From: Porticoccaceae bacterium | GTDB lineage: Bacteria > Pseudomonadota > Gammaproteobacteria > Pseudomonadales > Porticoccaceae | NCBI GenBank assembly: GCA_023228865.1 | Contig: JALOAH010000024.1 | Location: forward strand, 1-47,823 | Reading direction: 5' to 3' | DNA: 47,823 nucleotides | In this document: piece after piece, positions 25,320-32,679 of the stretch | Layout: each line of letters begins with the position of its first letter | Numbering within the stretch: the stretch's first letter is position 1 | Position numbers and translations under genes: made by a program | Notes under the pieces: model-generated | The model's input: only the letters and a program-made list of their open reading frames with translations | What the model was told of the DNA's origin: nothing | Database searches by the model: none

Positions 25320-26267
25320 ATGCATGCAAAGAGCTTGAACAAGTGGCGACACGACCACGATTTTTCCGTTAAAAATCCTCAAGGTGAAAGGCGAACCCGC
25401 TATGTGCTGATACTGACGTTGGCAACCATGGTGGCGGAAATTGTTGCCGGCACCATCTACGGCTCCATGGCGCTGCTGGCCGATGGTTTGCACATGGGCA
25501 CTCACGTGGTTGCCTTTTTGATTGCGATTTTTGCCTACAGTTATGCCCGCAAGCATGCCAATAATCCCGTGTTTACCTTTGGCACGGGTAAGGTTGATGT
25601 GCTGGGGGGATTCACCAGTGCGGTAGTGCTCGCCGTTGTCGCCTTGGTGATGCTGGTGGAATCTCTGCAGCGGCTGATTAACCCTCAAACCATTGGCTAC
25701 AATGAAGCCATTATCGTTGCCATAGTTGGTCTTGGCGTCAATGTTTTCAGCGCTTTTTTGTTGAAGGATCATCACGGTCATGACCATGACCATGACCATG
25801 ACCACGAACACCATCACCAGGATCACAATCTGAAAGCGGCCTATCTGCATGTACTGGCCGATGCCATGACTTCTCTGTTGGCAATTATTGCTCTGCTTTC
25901 GGGCAAGTATTGGGGGCTGAGTTGGCTTGACCCGCTCATGGGTATTGTGGGTGCGGTGATTATTACCAGCTGGGCATTGAATTTATTAAGGCAGACTGGC
26001 CCGGTACTTCTCGATGCCAGTGTTGATGAAAACTACGCAAAGGCAATTCAGTCGACCATCGAGCAGAACAGCGAAGACCGGGTCTCTGATATCCATGTCT
26101 GGAAGCTGGGTGGCAACCACTACGGAGCTATTGTTGCCATTGTTAGCCATGATGACAACACGCCGGATTATTACCGGGCGCTGTTAAAGGATTTTGATGA
26201 GTTGTCCCATATCACGATCGAAGTTCAGTTCTGCCAGGATGCTCACTGCGCCAATGATTCGCGCTGA
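25320..26267 (+). CDS. dmeF: CDF-family divalent metal efflux protein, DmeF-like
   Basis: Inner-membrane cation-diffusion-facilitator that exports divalent metals in exchange for protons. The 315-residue protein begins MHAKSLNKWRHDHDF, the start typical of the cobalt/nickel exporter DmeF. It has six membrane helices, metal-site motifs ADGLHMGTH in helix 2 and HVLADAMTS in helix 5, and a C-terminal cytoplasmic domain with DIHVWKLG. Between helices 4 and 5 is a His/Asp-rich loop (about 155-172) encoded by a hexamer repeat. The start at 25320 has AGGAAA upstream; 17 extra codons in the open frame lack support. The metal preference is inferred from family likeness. Confidence 0.88.
   Translation: MHAKSLNKWRHDHDFSVKNPQGERRTRYVLILTLATMVAEIVAGTIYGSMALLADGLHMGTHVVAFLIAIFAYSYARKHANNPVFTFGTGKVDVLGGFTSAVVLAVVALVMLVESLQRLINPQTIGYNEAIIVAIVGLGVNVFSAFLLKDHHGHDHDHDHDHEHHHQDHNLKAAYLHVLADAMTSLLAIIALLSGKYWGLSWLDPLMGIVGAVIITSWALNLLRQTGPVLLDASVDENYAKAIQSTIEQNSEDRVSDIHVWKLGGNHYGAIVAIVSHDDNTPDYYRALLKDFDELSHITIEVQFCQDAHCANDSR
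25776..25830 (+). repeat. Hexamer tandem repeat encoding the His-rich loop
   Basis: A catgac-type hexamer occurs about four times in tandem, with degenerate neighbours, and encodes alternating His-Asp residues in the cytoplasmic loop of the metal exporter. Slippage here would change the number of metal-binding His residues without breaking the frame. Confidence 0.75.
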
Positions 26268-26395
26268 TCATGACTGCGCTCCTTCCACCTGGCTGGAGGC
26301 AAAAGCGGCTTCCGCCAGGTTGAAATACCTTGTGAGTTATTAACCCTGTGATCGTTATTGCTGTGTTAATAACAGGCTTTGAATCCAACTGACTG

Positions 26396-28078
26396 CTAAC
26401 GTTGGGAATGGGATCTTTCACCAAAACCGCCTCTTTCCCCGGCGCCGCCTCTGTCCCGTGGTGACTCAGAATTTGAACTGGTTCTGGCATTGCGCCAGTT
26501 GTCTGACCCCGGTCTTTGTTGCCCAGCAGTTCTCTGCCTGGGGGCTTGTTCGTTGAAGTTTCTGCGCGAAGCGTTGCTTACGCCGTGTTGCTCGCTTCTT
26601 TGCCAGCCCGGTTGTGCCCGGTGTTGGCCACTGTCGTTGCGCTGGCGCATAGAGGACTCTGTCGCTCTTCTGGCATCAATTTGATCCCGGTAGGAAGGTC
26701 TGCCCGGAGTCTGTTGCTGATGTTCCGGTGTGTTCATCCTCTGCAAGGCGCGCTGCCGTGGATTTATGACAGGGTTGCCGTCAGATTGGCGCGTATTGAC
26801 TGTAGAGGGGTTGCTGCGTACATCCTGAGGACGGTTGCTTTCTGCTCTCGCCTGGTTAGGGTTTGGCTGGCGACCGTTGTCGCGGAAATTCAATTCCGGG
26901 TTTCGCCTTTGGTTATCCTGTGGGGGGTGGTCGGGAACGTCGGATGGGGATCTTCTCTCTAAGCGCCTGTCGTTGGGGTTGGACTGGTTGTAGCGGGTAT
27001 TTTGATCGCGATGATCCCGCTGGCGATCATAATGCCCATCAGAGCGATTATTGGGTTCGCGGTTGCCGTATCTTCCGTCTTGTCGATCGTCTCTTTTGTA
27101 AACTTGCGATCTGGGGTTGCGTCCATAGTCCGGTGAACCCCGCTGTTGATATCTGTCCAGCCTGGGGTCGCCCCGGCCTGGCCAGTGACGGTCGTAGTCC
27201 GCTTGCCGCTGGCGAGAATAGCGATGGTTTAGCTGTTGTGGATAACGTACGCCGTGACGGTGGTCAGGGTTATGGCGCCAGCGTTGTGCGCCCTCATAGC
27301 GATTGTGAATATTGTAGTTGCTGCGATAGTGGCTGCCGCCAAAGCGACGGCTGTATTCATGCCGGTCGTAGACAACGATATGGCGATCGTGCCAGTGAAA
27401 GGTACTGAAGAAAAACAGGGGCGCAACATGAAAGCCGTGACCCCAGTAAAAATGCAGCCCACTGTGATAACCGACTGGCGGCCGCCAATAATGGGGCGGG
27501 TAATCCGGCCACCACCAATTGGCATAAAAATGCCCAGGGTGGTAATAGGGTACGTAGATAACAGCGGGGTCAATAGGGTCTATATAGATATAATTGTTCT
27601 GCCGGTAGACGCGAACATGGTCCAGACGATCAAGGTTTCCCGCAGCGTAGGCGTGATCCCTGAGTCGCTGAATGGCGTCGAGAACATCCGCTTCCTGCAT
27701 CAGGTAAGCATCGCCGAGGCGCTGGGTCCAAAGGCTGTCTACATCCATTCTCGACAACAGCTCTGGAAAGGCGACCAGCGATTTGACGCTGGGATCCCAG
27801 GGCATGTCGCTCACCGCGTTAACCGCATTCTGGCCTTCCAGTTCCGGGTATTGGATCGACCAGGTGGCGGCTTCGCGCACCTCTTCTGGGTAGGTGGCTG
27901 CCATCAATATCTGGCTGAGCAGGGCATCGGGATACAGGGCGATGGGCGCCAGCATCTGATCCAGCTCTGCATCACTGAAGCCTTGATCGTAATCGTCCTG
28001 TCTGGTGTAACCCTGGCTTGAGCAGGCCGTGAGAAACAACGCGGCAGTTACCAGAAAAACTCTTAATTTATTGCACAT
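26396..28078 (-). CDS. DUF3300 lipoprotein with long charged, disordered tail
   Basis: A 560-residue protein. From the ATG at 28078 (AGGCG six bases upstream) it has a lipoprotein signal with lipobox LTAC. Residues about 35-240 match DUF3300: LDQMLAPIALYPDALLSQILMA, a PEEVREAATW helix, VKSLVAFPELLSRM and DPAVIYVPYY. A segment very rich in Trp, Tyr, His and Pro follows (about 195-270). The last 290 residues are almost entirely Arg, Gln, Asn, Asp, Ser and Pro, without hydrophobic core, so likely disordered. The function of DUF3300 is unknown; an envelope location is inferred. It converges with the metal exporter gene. Confidence 0.87.
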   Translation of the reverse strand: MCNKLRVFLVTAALFLTACSSQGYTRQDDYDQGFSDAELDQMLAPIALYPDALLSQILMAATYPEEVREAATWSIQYPELEGQNAVNAVSDMPWDPSVKSLVAFPELLSRMDVDSLWTQRLGDAYLMQEADVLDAIQRLRDHAYAAGNLDRLDHVRVYRQNNYIYIDPIDPAVIYVPYYHPGHFYANWWWPDYPPHYWRPPVGYHSGLHFYWGHGFHVAPLFFFSTFHWHDRHIVVYDRHEYSRRFGGSHYRSNYNIHNRYEGAQRWRHNPDHRHGVRYPQQLNHRYSRQRQADYDRHWPGRGDPRLDRYQQRGSPDYGRNPRSQVYKRDDRQDGRYGNREPNNRSDGHYDRQRDHRDQNTRYNQSNPNDRRLERRSPSDVPDHPPQDNQRRNPELNFRDNGRQPNPNQARAESNRPQDVRSNPSTVNTRQSDGNPVINPRQRALQRMNTPEHQQQTPGRPSYRDQIDARRATESSMRQRNDSGQHRAQPGWQRSEQHGVSNASRRNFNEQAPRQRTAGQQRPGSDNWRNARTSSNSESPRDRGGAGERGGFGERSHSQR

Positions 28079-28373
28079 TATTTCGCCTATCCGCCTGGGG
28101 TGGTTATCCCCCCCGTGATTTGGCTCTGGTGGTGGCAGTTTGCTGCCAGGCGCGGAGCCAATTAAAGGTAACACAGAAATCAATAACGTCCCGCCCCCAT
28201 TTCCGTTGACGCATGCTTGCATAACCGAAAAACCCCATCAAAGAGAGACTGAAAGTCCGCGTTTTACTGGAAAACTAATTGCAGTTCGGTAACAGCCTGC
28301 TGGCGGCTTTTTCTCTGAATCTGGCTCGATCTCGGCGCGCTTGACAAGGCTGGAACAAATTCACAGAGAAGGG
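28079..28373. other. Intergenic region between divergent genes
   Basis: About 300 bases lie between the DUF3300 gene and the iron-regulated promoter. I saw no RNA gene or repeat. The DUF3300 promoter must lie here but is not evident. Confidence 0.35.
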
Positions 28374-28408
28374 TTGCAAAAATAGTTAATGATAACTATT
28401 ATCATTAA
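28374..28408 (+). promoter_or_regulatory. Promoter overlapped by a Fur box
   Basis: A near-ideal promoter is visible: -35 TTGCAA (28374-28379), 17-base spacer, -10 TATTAT (28397-28402). A perfect palindrome with arms TTAATGATAA and TTATCATTAA around CTA (28386-28408) covers the spacer and -10. It fits the classical Fur site (GATAAT repeats). Iron-loaded Fur bound here should block transcription, so the downstream genes should be on when iron is scarce. The Fur assignment is from sequence likeness. Confidence 0.85.
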
Positions 28409-28431
28409 CAGTGATGGCGGAGGGTGGCTTT

Positions 28432-28620
28432 ATGGCAAGCATGGCAGGCAAAAAAGTTTCTCAAATACAGAGGGTTCAACTGGAAATCAGTGTTCACAAG
28501 CTGGAAATGCTGTTGGCGTCCAGGCAACTCTGTGCTGCGGATATTCGCTGCCCAACCTGCGCGTCGAGAAACGTCGTCAAACACTTGTGTCTCAAGGCCT
28601 GCGCTCAGGGTGGGCGGTAA
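28432..28620 (+). CDS. Small Cys-rich protein, iron-regulated, unknown
   Basis: A 62-residue protein directly downstream of the Fur-box promoter. The ATG at 28432 has GGAGGG about 7 bases upstream; an ATG eight codons later or the upstream frame starts are less likely. It has a basic N-terminus, an amphipathic helix (VQLEISVHKLEMLLASRQ) and then five cysteines, including a CPTC pair (LCAADIRCPTC, LCLKAC). The arrangement could hold a metal or an Fe-S cluster, but no known family is recognised. The next gene starts 84 bases later on the same strand and probably shares its transcript. Confidence 0.7.
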   Translation: MASMAGKKVSQIQRVQLEISVHKLEMLLASRQLCAADIRCPTCASRNVVKHLCLKACAQGGR

Positions 28621-28704
28621 GTTTCAGGACGCTCACAGATTCATCGTCGCCACAGCTTGACGACCGCTTTTATGAATAGCCAAGTAATGATTCGAGGAAA
28701 AAAG

Positions 28705-29214
28705 ATGACATTTTTATGTGATATGCACAGGGAATTTCTGCAACAAAATCCTGCCCAGGCCTACGCCCGCTGGGAAGAGTGGATGGGGAAAGGCTATGGC
28801 GCGATGGACAATCATCAATGGCGGCAGGCCGTCGCCTATTTTGGCTGTTGCTATGAAATCAGCGACTGGTTCCTGCAGCAGGACGACTATCATCGCCAGC
28901 AAGGCATTTTTGACTACAGCACCAGTGTCGACCGCCTGATGATCTCGGGGCACTTGCTGGCATTAGGCTTTGGCAAATTGGGTTGTACCCACCTCGAACG
29001 GCATTTTCTGGTTGCGGTTCACAACCATTTGCACAGTTGCCTGCCAAGGCTTTTTGGCATTGAGAATAAAATCAAAGCCAAGCTGGAACTGTCGCTGCTG
29101 GCGCTGGAGGAACACTGCCGCCGCTTTGGCGAGTTCCAAGGCTATCAGCAGTGCCGTGCGGAAACCTTGCAGGTTATTCGCTACGCCAGCCAACAGCGGG
29201 CGCAGCTGCATTAA
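28705..29214 (+). CDS. Unknown helical Cys/His-rich protein in iron-regulated unit
   Basis: A 169-residue soluble protein. The ATG at 28705 has GAGGA about 7 bases upstream, better than the frame's earlier starts. It looks all-helical, with TPR-like stretches: AYARWEEWMGKGYGAMDNH-type and WRQAVAYFGCCYEISDWFL, then LMISGHLLALGF and LLALEEHCRRF. Cysteines and histidines are frequent (FLCDMH, FGCCYE, LGCTHLERH, VHNHLHSC), which could suit metal binding. I recall similar small proteins beside Fur-controlled genes in other gammaproteobacteria, but cannot name the family. It follows the Cys-rich gene and converges with fpr. Confidence 0.7.
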   Translation: MTFLCDMHREFLQQNPAQAYARWEEWMGKGYGAMDNHQWRQAVAYFGCCYEISDWFLQQDDYHRQQGIFDYSTSVDRLMISGHLLALGFGKLGCTHLERHFLVAVHNHLHSCLPRLFGIENKIKAKLELSLLALEEHCRRFGEFQGYQQCRAETLQVIRYASQQRAQLH

Positions 29215-29220
29215 TGGCAA

Positions 29221-29262
29221 TCAATGCCGCCACGCTTTGTCGCCGGGGCATTGAGCTATTTT
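29221..29262 (+). terminator. Probable terminator of the iron-regulated unit
   Basis: An 8-bp stem TCAATGCC / GGCATTGA with an 18-base loop, followed shortly by TATTTTT. It lies just after the 169-residue gene and overlaps the end of fpr on the other strand. Confidence 0.5.
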
Positions 29263-30029
29263 TCAACAAAGGCGCGCTCAATGACATAGTGCCCCAGATC
29301 CCCGTGACGGGTTTCGCGAAAACCACCGGCGTCGAGTATGCGGCAGGTATCCTTGAGCATGGCGGGGCTGCCGCAAAGCATAAAGCGGTCGTTTTCAAGG
29401 CTGGGAGCTGGCAGGTTAAGGTCGTCAAACAGCTTGCCCGACAGCATCAGGTCAGTAATGCGACCCTGGTTGCGGTATTGCTCGCGGGTTACCGTGGGGT
29501 AATAGAGCAACTGTTCGCTGACCATGTCGCCGAGAAATTCATGGTTTGGCAAGTCTGCGCTAATCAGCTGCTGATAGGCCAGTTCTCTGACATGGCGGCA
29601 GCCGTGCACCAGAATGACCCGCTCGAAACTTTCATAGACTTCCGGATCCTTGATAAGACTGATAAAGGGCGCGAGACCTGTTCCTGTGCTGAGCAGATAA
29701 AGATTGCGGCCGGGAAGCAGATGATCCACCGTCAGGGTGCCGGTGGGTTTGCGGCTGATAAGAATCTGATCGCCTATCTGCAAATGCTGAAGCTTTGACG
29801 TCAGCGGGCCGTCGGGCACCTTGATGCTGAAAAACTCCAGTTCGTGCTCATGATTGGCGCTGGCAATACTGTAGGCGCGCAACAGGGGGCGCCCCTCGTT
29901 TTCCAGCCCAAGCATGGTGAAATGGCCGTTGCGAAAGCGAAACGAAGACTCCCTGGTGGTGGTGAAACTGAACAGATCATCCGTCCAGTGGCGGACACTG
30001 GTGACGGTTTCGCGGTTCAGATTACTCAT
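29256..30029 (-). CDS. fpr: Ferredoxin/flavodoxin--NADP+ reductase
   Basis: FAD enzyme that passes electrons between NADPH and ferredoxin or flavodoxin, used in Fe-S repair and oxidative-stress defence. Its 257 residues fit the bacterial class: FAD motif RAYSIAS, a PDGPLTSKL block, NADP site STGTGLAPF, CGSPAM, and the C-terminal YVIERAFVEK. AGGAG lies about 7 bases before the ATG. It is divergent from a LysR gene whose likeness is to FinR, the activator of fpr in Pseudomonas, so the same control is likely here. Confidence 0.95.
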   Translation of the reverse strand: MSNLNRETVTSVRHWTDDLFSFTTTRESSFRFRNGHFTMLGLENEGRPLLRAYSIASANHEHELEFFSIKVPDGPLTSKLQHLQIGDQILISRKPTGTLTVDHLLPGRNLYLLSTGTGLAPFISLIKDPEVYESFERVILVHGCRHVRELAYQQLISADLPNHEFLGDMVSEQLLYYPTVTREQYRNQGRITDLMLSGKLFDDLNLPAPSLENDRFMLCGSPAMLKDTCRILDAGGFRETRHGDLGHYVIERAFVEK

Positions 30030-30076
30030 GGCTTCACTCCTGTCTGATTGAATATGCGGTCACTATAGACGTAGAC

Positions 30077-30108
30077 TCTTATATCGGTAAAATGAGTTGT
30101 TCTTATAT
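30077..30108. promoter_or_regulatory. Direct repeats in the fpr/finR control region
   Basis: TCTTATAT occurs at 30077-30084 and 30101-30108, 24 bases apart (just over two helical turns), in the 99-base gap between the divergent genes. LysR-type proteins bind paired sites in this position. The assignment to FinR is inference. Confidence 0.45.
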
Positions 30109-30128
30109 TAGTGATCGGATTTGTCGAT

Positions 30129-31025
30129 ATGAAGTATAGCCTGCGCCAGGTGGAGGTGTTTCTCGCCACCGCCCATTTCGAAAATATCAGCCGCGCTGCC
30201 GACAGTCTGGCCATGTCGCAATCCGCCGCCAGCAGTGCGTTGAAAGAGTTTGAGCGGCAATTCGATATTCAGCTGTTTGACCGCGCTGGCAAAAAACTCC
30301 TGCTCAATGAGTTTGGCCGTTTGATACAGCCAAGAGCCGAGGAATTGCTGGAAAGAGCGCGGGAGTTGCAAACCCTGCTCGCCGCCCAGGTCAACCCCGA
30401 TCAGGCTCCGGGCGGGTCATTGAAAGTGGGGGCTACCCTCAGCATTGGCAATTATCTTGTTTCCGGGTTTATCGCCCGCTATATGGCGGAAAATCCGGGA
30501 ACCCATATCAGCCTGGAAGTGGCGAATACGGCGAAAATCGCCGAAATGGTCAGTCATTTCGACCTCGATGTAGGGCTCATCGAAGGGGAAATACACCATT
30601 CCGATCTCGACATCAGCCGCTGGCGTGAGGATGATCTGGTGGTTTTTTGCGCCCCTGACCACCCCTATGGGAAACTGGCCAGTCTCAGCGAAGAACATTT
30701 GCTCGCGGCTGCCTGGATTTTGCGGGAACAGGGTTCGGGAACCCGTCAGGCCTTTGATCGCGCCATGCACGGATTGCTGCCAAAAATGAACATTCTTATG
30801 GAGCTGCAGCACACCGAAGCCATCAAGCGCACCGTTGAGGCAGGGCTCGGCATAGGTTGTCTTTCGGAAATAACCCTAACCGACGCCTTTCGCCGTGGTT
30901 CCCTGGTGCCATTGGCAACGCCGGGTAAAAATTTCCACCGCTATCTTTACACCGTGGTGCACAAACAGAAATATCGCAGTACCGGGCTCAGGCGCTGGTT
31001 GGCAATCTGCAATCAAACAGCATAG
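30129..31025 (+). CDS. finR: LysR-family regulator, FinR-like
   Basis: A 298-residue transcription factor with an N-terminal winged helix-turn-helix (SLRQVEVFLATAHFENISRAADSLAMSQSAAS split over 4-36) and a C-terminal ligand-sensing domain (about 90-295). In Pseudomonas FinR sits next to fpr, is transcribed divergently, and is needed for fpr induction by superoxide and related stress. The orientation here is the same. The start at the ATG at 30129 gives the usual MK-x-SLRQ beginning, rather than the GTG six codons upstream. The name FinR rests on context and likeness. Confidence 0.85.
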   Translation: MKYSLRQVEVFLATAHFENISRAADSLAMSQSAASSALKEFERQFDIQLFDRAGKKLLLNEFGRLIQPRAEELLERARELQTLLAAQVNPDQAPGGSLKVGATLSIGNYLVSGFIARYMAENPGTHISLEVANTAKIAEMVSHFDLDVGLIEGEIHHSDLDISRWREDDLVVFCAPDHPYGKLASLSEEHLLAAAWILREQGSGTRQAFDRAMHGLLPKMNILMELQHTEAIKRTVEAGLGIGCLSEITLTDAFRRGSLVPLATPGKNFHRYLYTVVHKQKYRSTGLRRWLAICNQTA

Positions 31026-31087
31026 CCGCGAACCATCAATTGTCGATATACTTCAAACATTCCCGATATCTGTTGCTGAAAACTGTT

Positions 31088-32545
31088 ATGACCCGATTAG
31101 CTACCGCCCTGATGCCCCTGTTGCTTGTTGTGAGCGAAAGTTCTCACGCCTTTATCATTCAGTATTTCAAGGATGAAGAGGGACGCACCAATTGGCAGTA
31201 TGTGGCCAATTTTTCCAGCAGCTTGCTGATCCTGATTCTTTCCGGTGTCGCCATAAAGCTGTTTTTGACCTATCACCGCCTGCGCAAAACCAACCGCGCC
31301 CTGCGGGATATTCGCAATGCCCTCGAGGTTCGTGTCGAGGAGCGCACGGCTACCCTCAACGAATCTAACCGTCTTCTCAAGGAGACCAACAAGCTCCTTG
31401 AGAAGGAGGTCAGGCATCACCAGGAAACCACCGCCAAGCTGCGCCAGTCTGAGGCTTACATCAAGAATATTCTCGAATCCATGCCGTTGATGCTCATCGG
31501 TATTAACCAGGATGGGACTATCAGCCAGTGGAACCGCAAAGCTGAACAAACCACCGGAATCAGTACCGACAGCGCCCTTCACAAAAATCTTTGGGATACC
31601 TACCCTGCGATTACCGTGTCACGCCAGCAGGTGGATCAGGCGATTCGCCTCAACAAACCGGTTACCATCAAGCACAGTCAGCGGGGTCGCTATCACTTCG
31701 ATATTATTATTTACCCGCTTCACGAACAGGGTGAAACCAGCGTTGTGATTCTGGTGGAGGATGTTACCCAGCGCATTCTCACCGAAAATATGCTGATTCA
31801 ACGGGATAAAATGTCATCCATGGGCGAGTTGGCGTCCACCATGGCCCAGGACATCAACGCGCCCTTGCAGGCGATTCTCGCCGATGTTCGCGACATTCAG
31901 AATTTCCTTGCCTCCAATCCCATGGACGACGAGGGTGCAGCCATTGCCGATAACCTGGCGAAACTGAAAAACCTTCTCGATGACGCCAGCAAAAAGGGCG
32001 AAAACGCCTCTGCGATTATCGATAATCTGCTGGATTTTTCCCGCACCCAGGACGGTGAAAAGCGCACCGCCGATGTCGCCGAACTGATGGAGAAGGCCAT
32101 CAGATTGGCCAGGGACACCATTTCCCTGCCGGGGAAACTCAACTTTCGCGATATTGACATCCACCGCGACTACGAGAGCCCACTGCCTGCTATTCCCTGC
32201 TATCCCGCAGAATTGCAGCAGGTGTTTCTCAGCCTTTTCCGCCACAGTTGCCACGCCCTTGGCAAAATGCACCTGCCCAGCCACAAGCCCCAGATCAATA
32301 TTCAGATCATGGAGTGTTACGACGCCCTCTGGATCAAAATCCAGCACAACGGTGTCGGCCTCACCCTGGATGAACAGAAATACATTTTCGAACCCTTCTT
32401 CAACAATCCGGCGGATCTCGACGACCCCAGCAAGCGTCTGTCGTTTTCCTACTTCATTATTACCGAACACCACAGGGGTCAGATGGCTGTAACCTCCGAT
32501 GTGGATGTGGGCAGCACCTTCCATATGCAAATACAGCTGAGCTGA
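31088..32545 (+). CDS. PAS sensor pseudo-histidine kinase
   Basis: A 485-residue membrane protein built like a histidine kinase. It has a signal or first helix (about 1-20), a membrane helix (about 38-60), a coiled coil (about 65-125), a PAS domain (about 130-235), then kinase-like regions. Key residues are lost. In the H-box the phospho-accepting His is Gln254 (STMAQDINAPL, normally AHEINNPL). The N-box Asn is replaced (His386, LFRHSCHAL). The G1 Asp is His420 (HNGVGL). The G2 glycines are missing. It is therefore unlikely to autophosphorylate. It may sense a signal and act by binding a partner. No response regulator gene is adjacent. The start at 31088 is weakly supported; a TTG at 31040 is in frame. 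Confidence 0.82.
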   Translation: MTRLATALMPLLLVVSESSHAFIIQYFKDEEGRTNWQYVANFSSSLLILILSGVAIKLFLTYHRLRKTNRALRDIRNALEVRVEERTATLNESNRLLKETNKLLEKEVRHHQETTAKLRQSEAYIKNILESMPLMLIGINQDGTISQWNRKAEQTTGISTDSALHKNLWDTYPAITVSRQQVDQAIRLNKPVTIKHSQRGRYHFDIIIYPLHEQGETSVVILVEDVTQRILTENMLIQRDKMSSMGELASTMAQDINAPLQAILADVRDIQNFLASNPMDDEGAAIADNLAKLKNLLDDASKKGENASAIIDNLLDFSRTQDGEKRTADVAELMEKAIRLARDTISLPGKLNFRDIDIHRDYESPLPAIPCYPAELQQVFLSLFRHSCHALGKMHLPSHKPQINIQIMECYDALWIKIQHNGVGLTLDEQKYIFEPFFNNPADLDDPSKRLSFSYFIITEHHRGQMAVTSDVDVGSTFHMQIQLS

Positions 32546-32628
32546 AGTGTTTTGTCACCCTGGGTGGCAAAGGCATTTGGCACAAACAGGATCAAGGGCT
32601 ATCATCAAAAATCAGGATCAGCCCTCAC

Positions 32629-32643
32629 AGGAGCTAAACCATT
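32629..32643 (+). promoter_or_regulatory. Strong ribosome site before an ATT codon
   Basis: AGGAG (32629-32633) lies 7 bases before ATT (32641-32643), which opens in frame with the DUF748 protein. A TAA two codons upstream closes the frame. Between ATT and the first GTG (32680) there is a CTG but no ATG, and the GTG has no comparable ribosome site. Confidence 0.55.
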
Positions 32644-32679
32644 AACGAAACAACCAGGCTGGCTTCGCTCGTTAACGGA

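Noticed and set aside
25776..25830. Tandem repeats as a possible CRISPR or regulatory array
   Set aside because: The unit is only six bases, in frame, and encodes the His-rich loop of a transporter.
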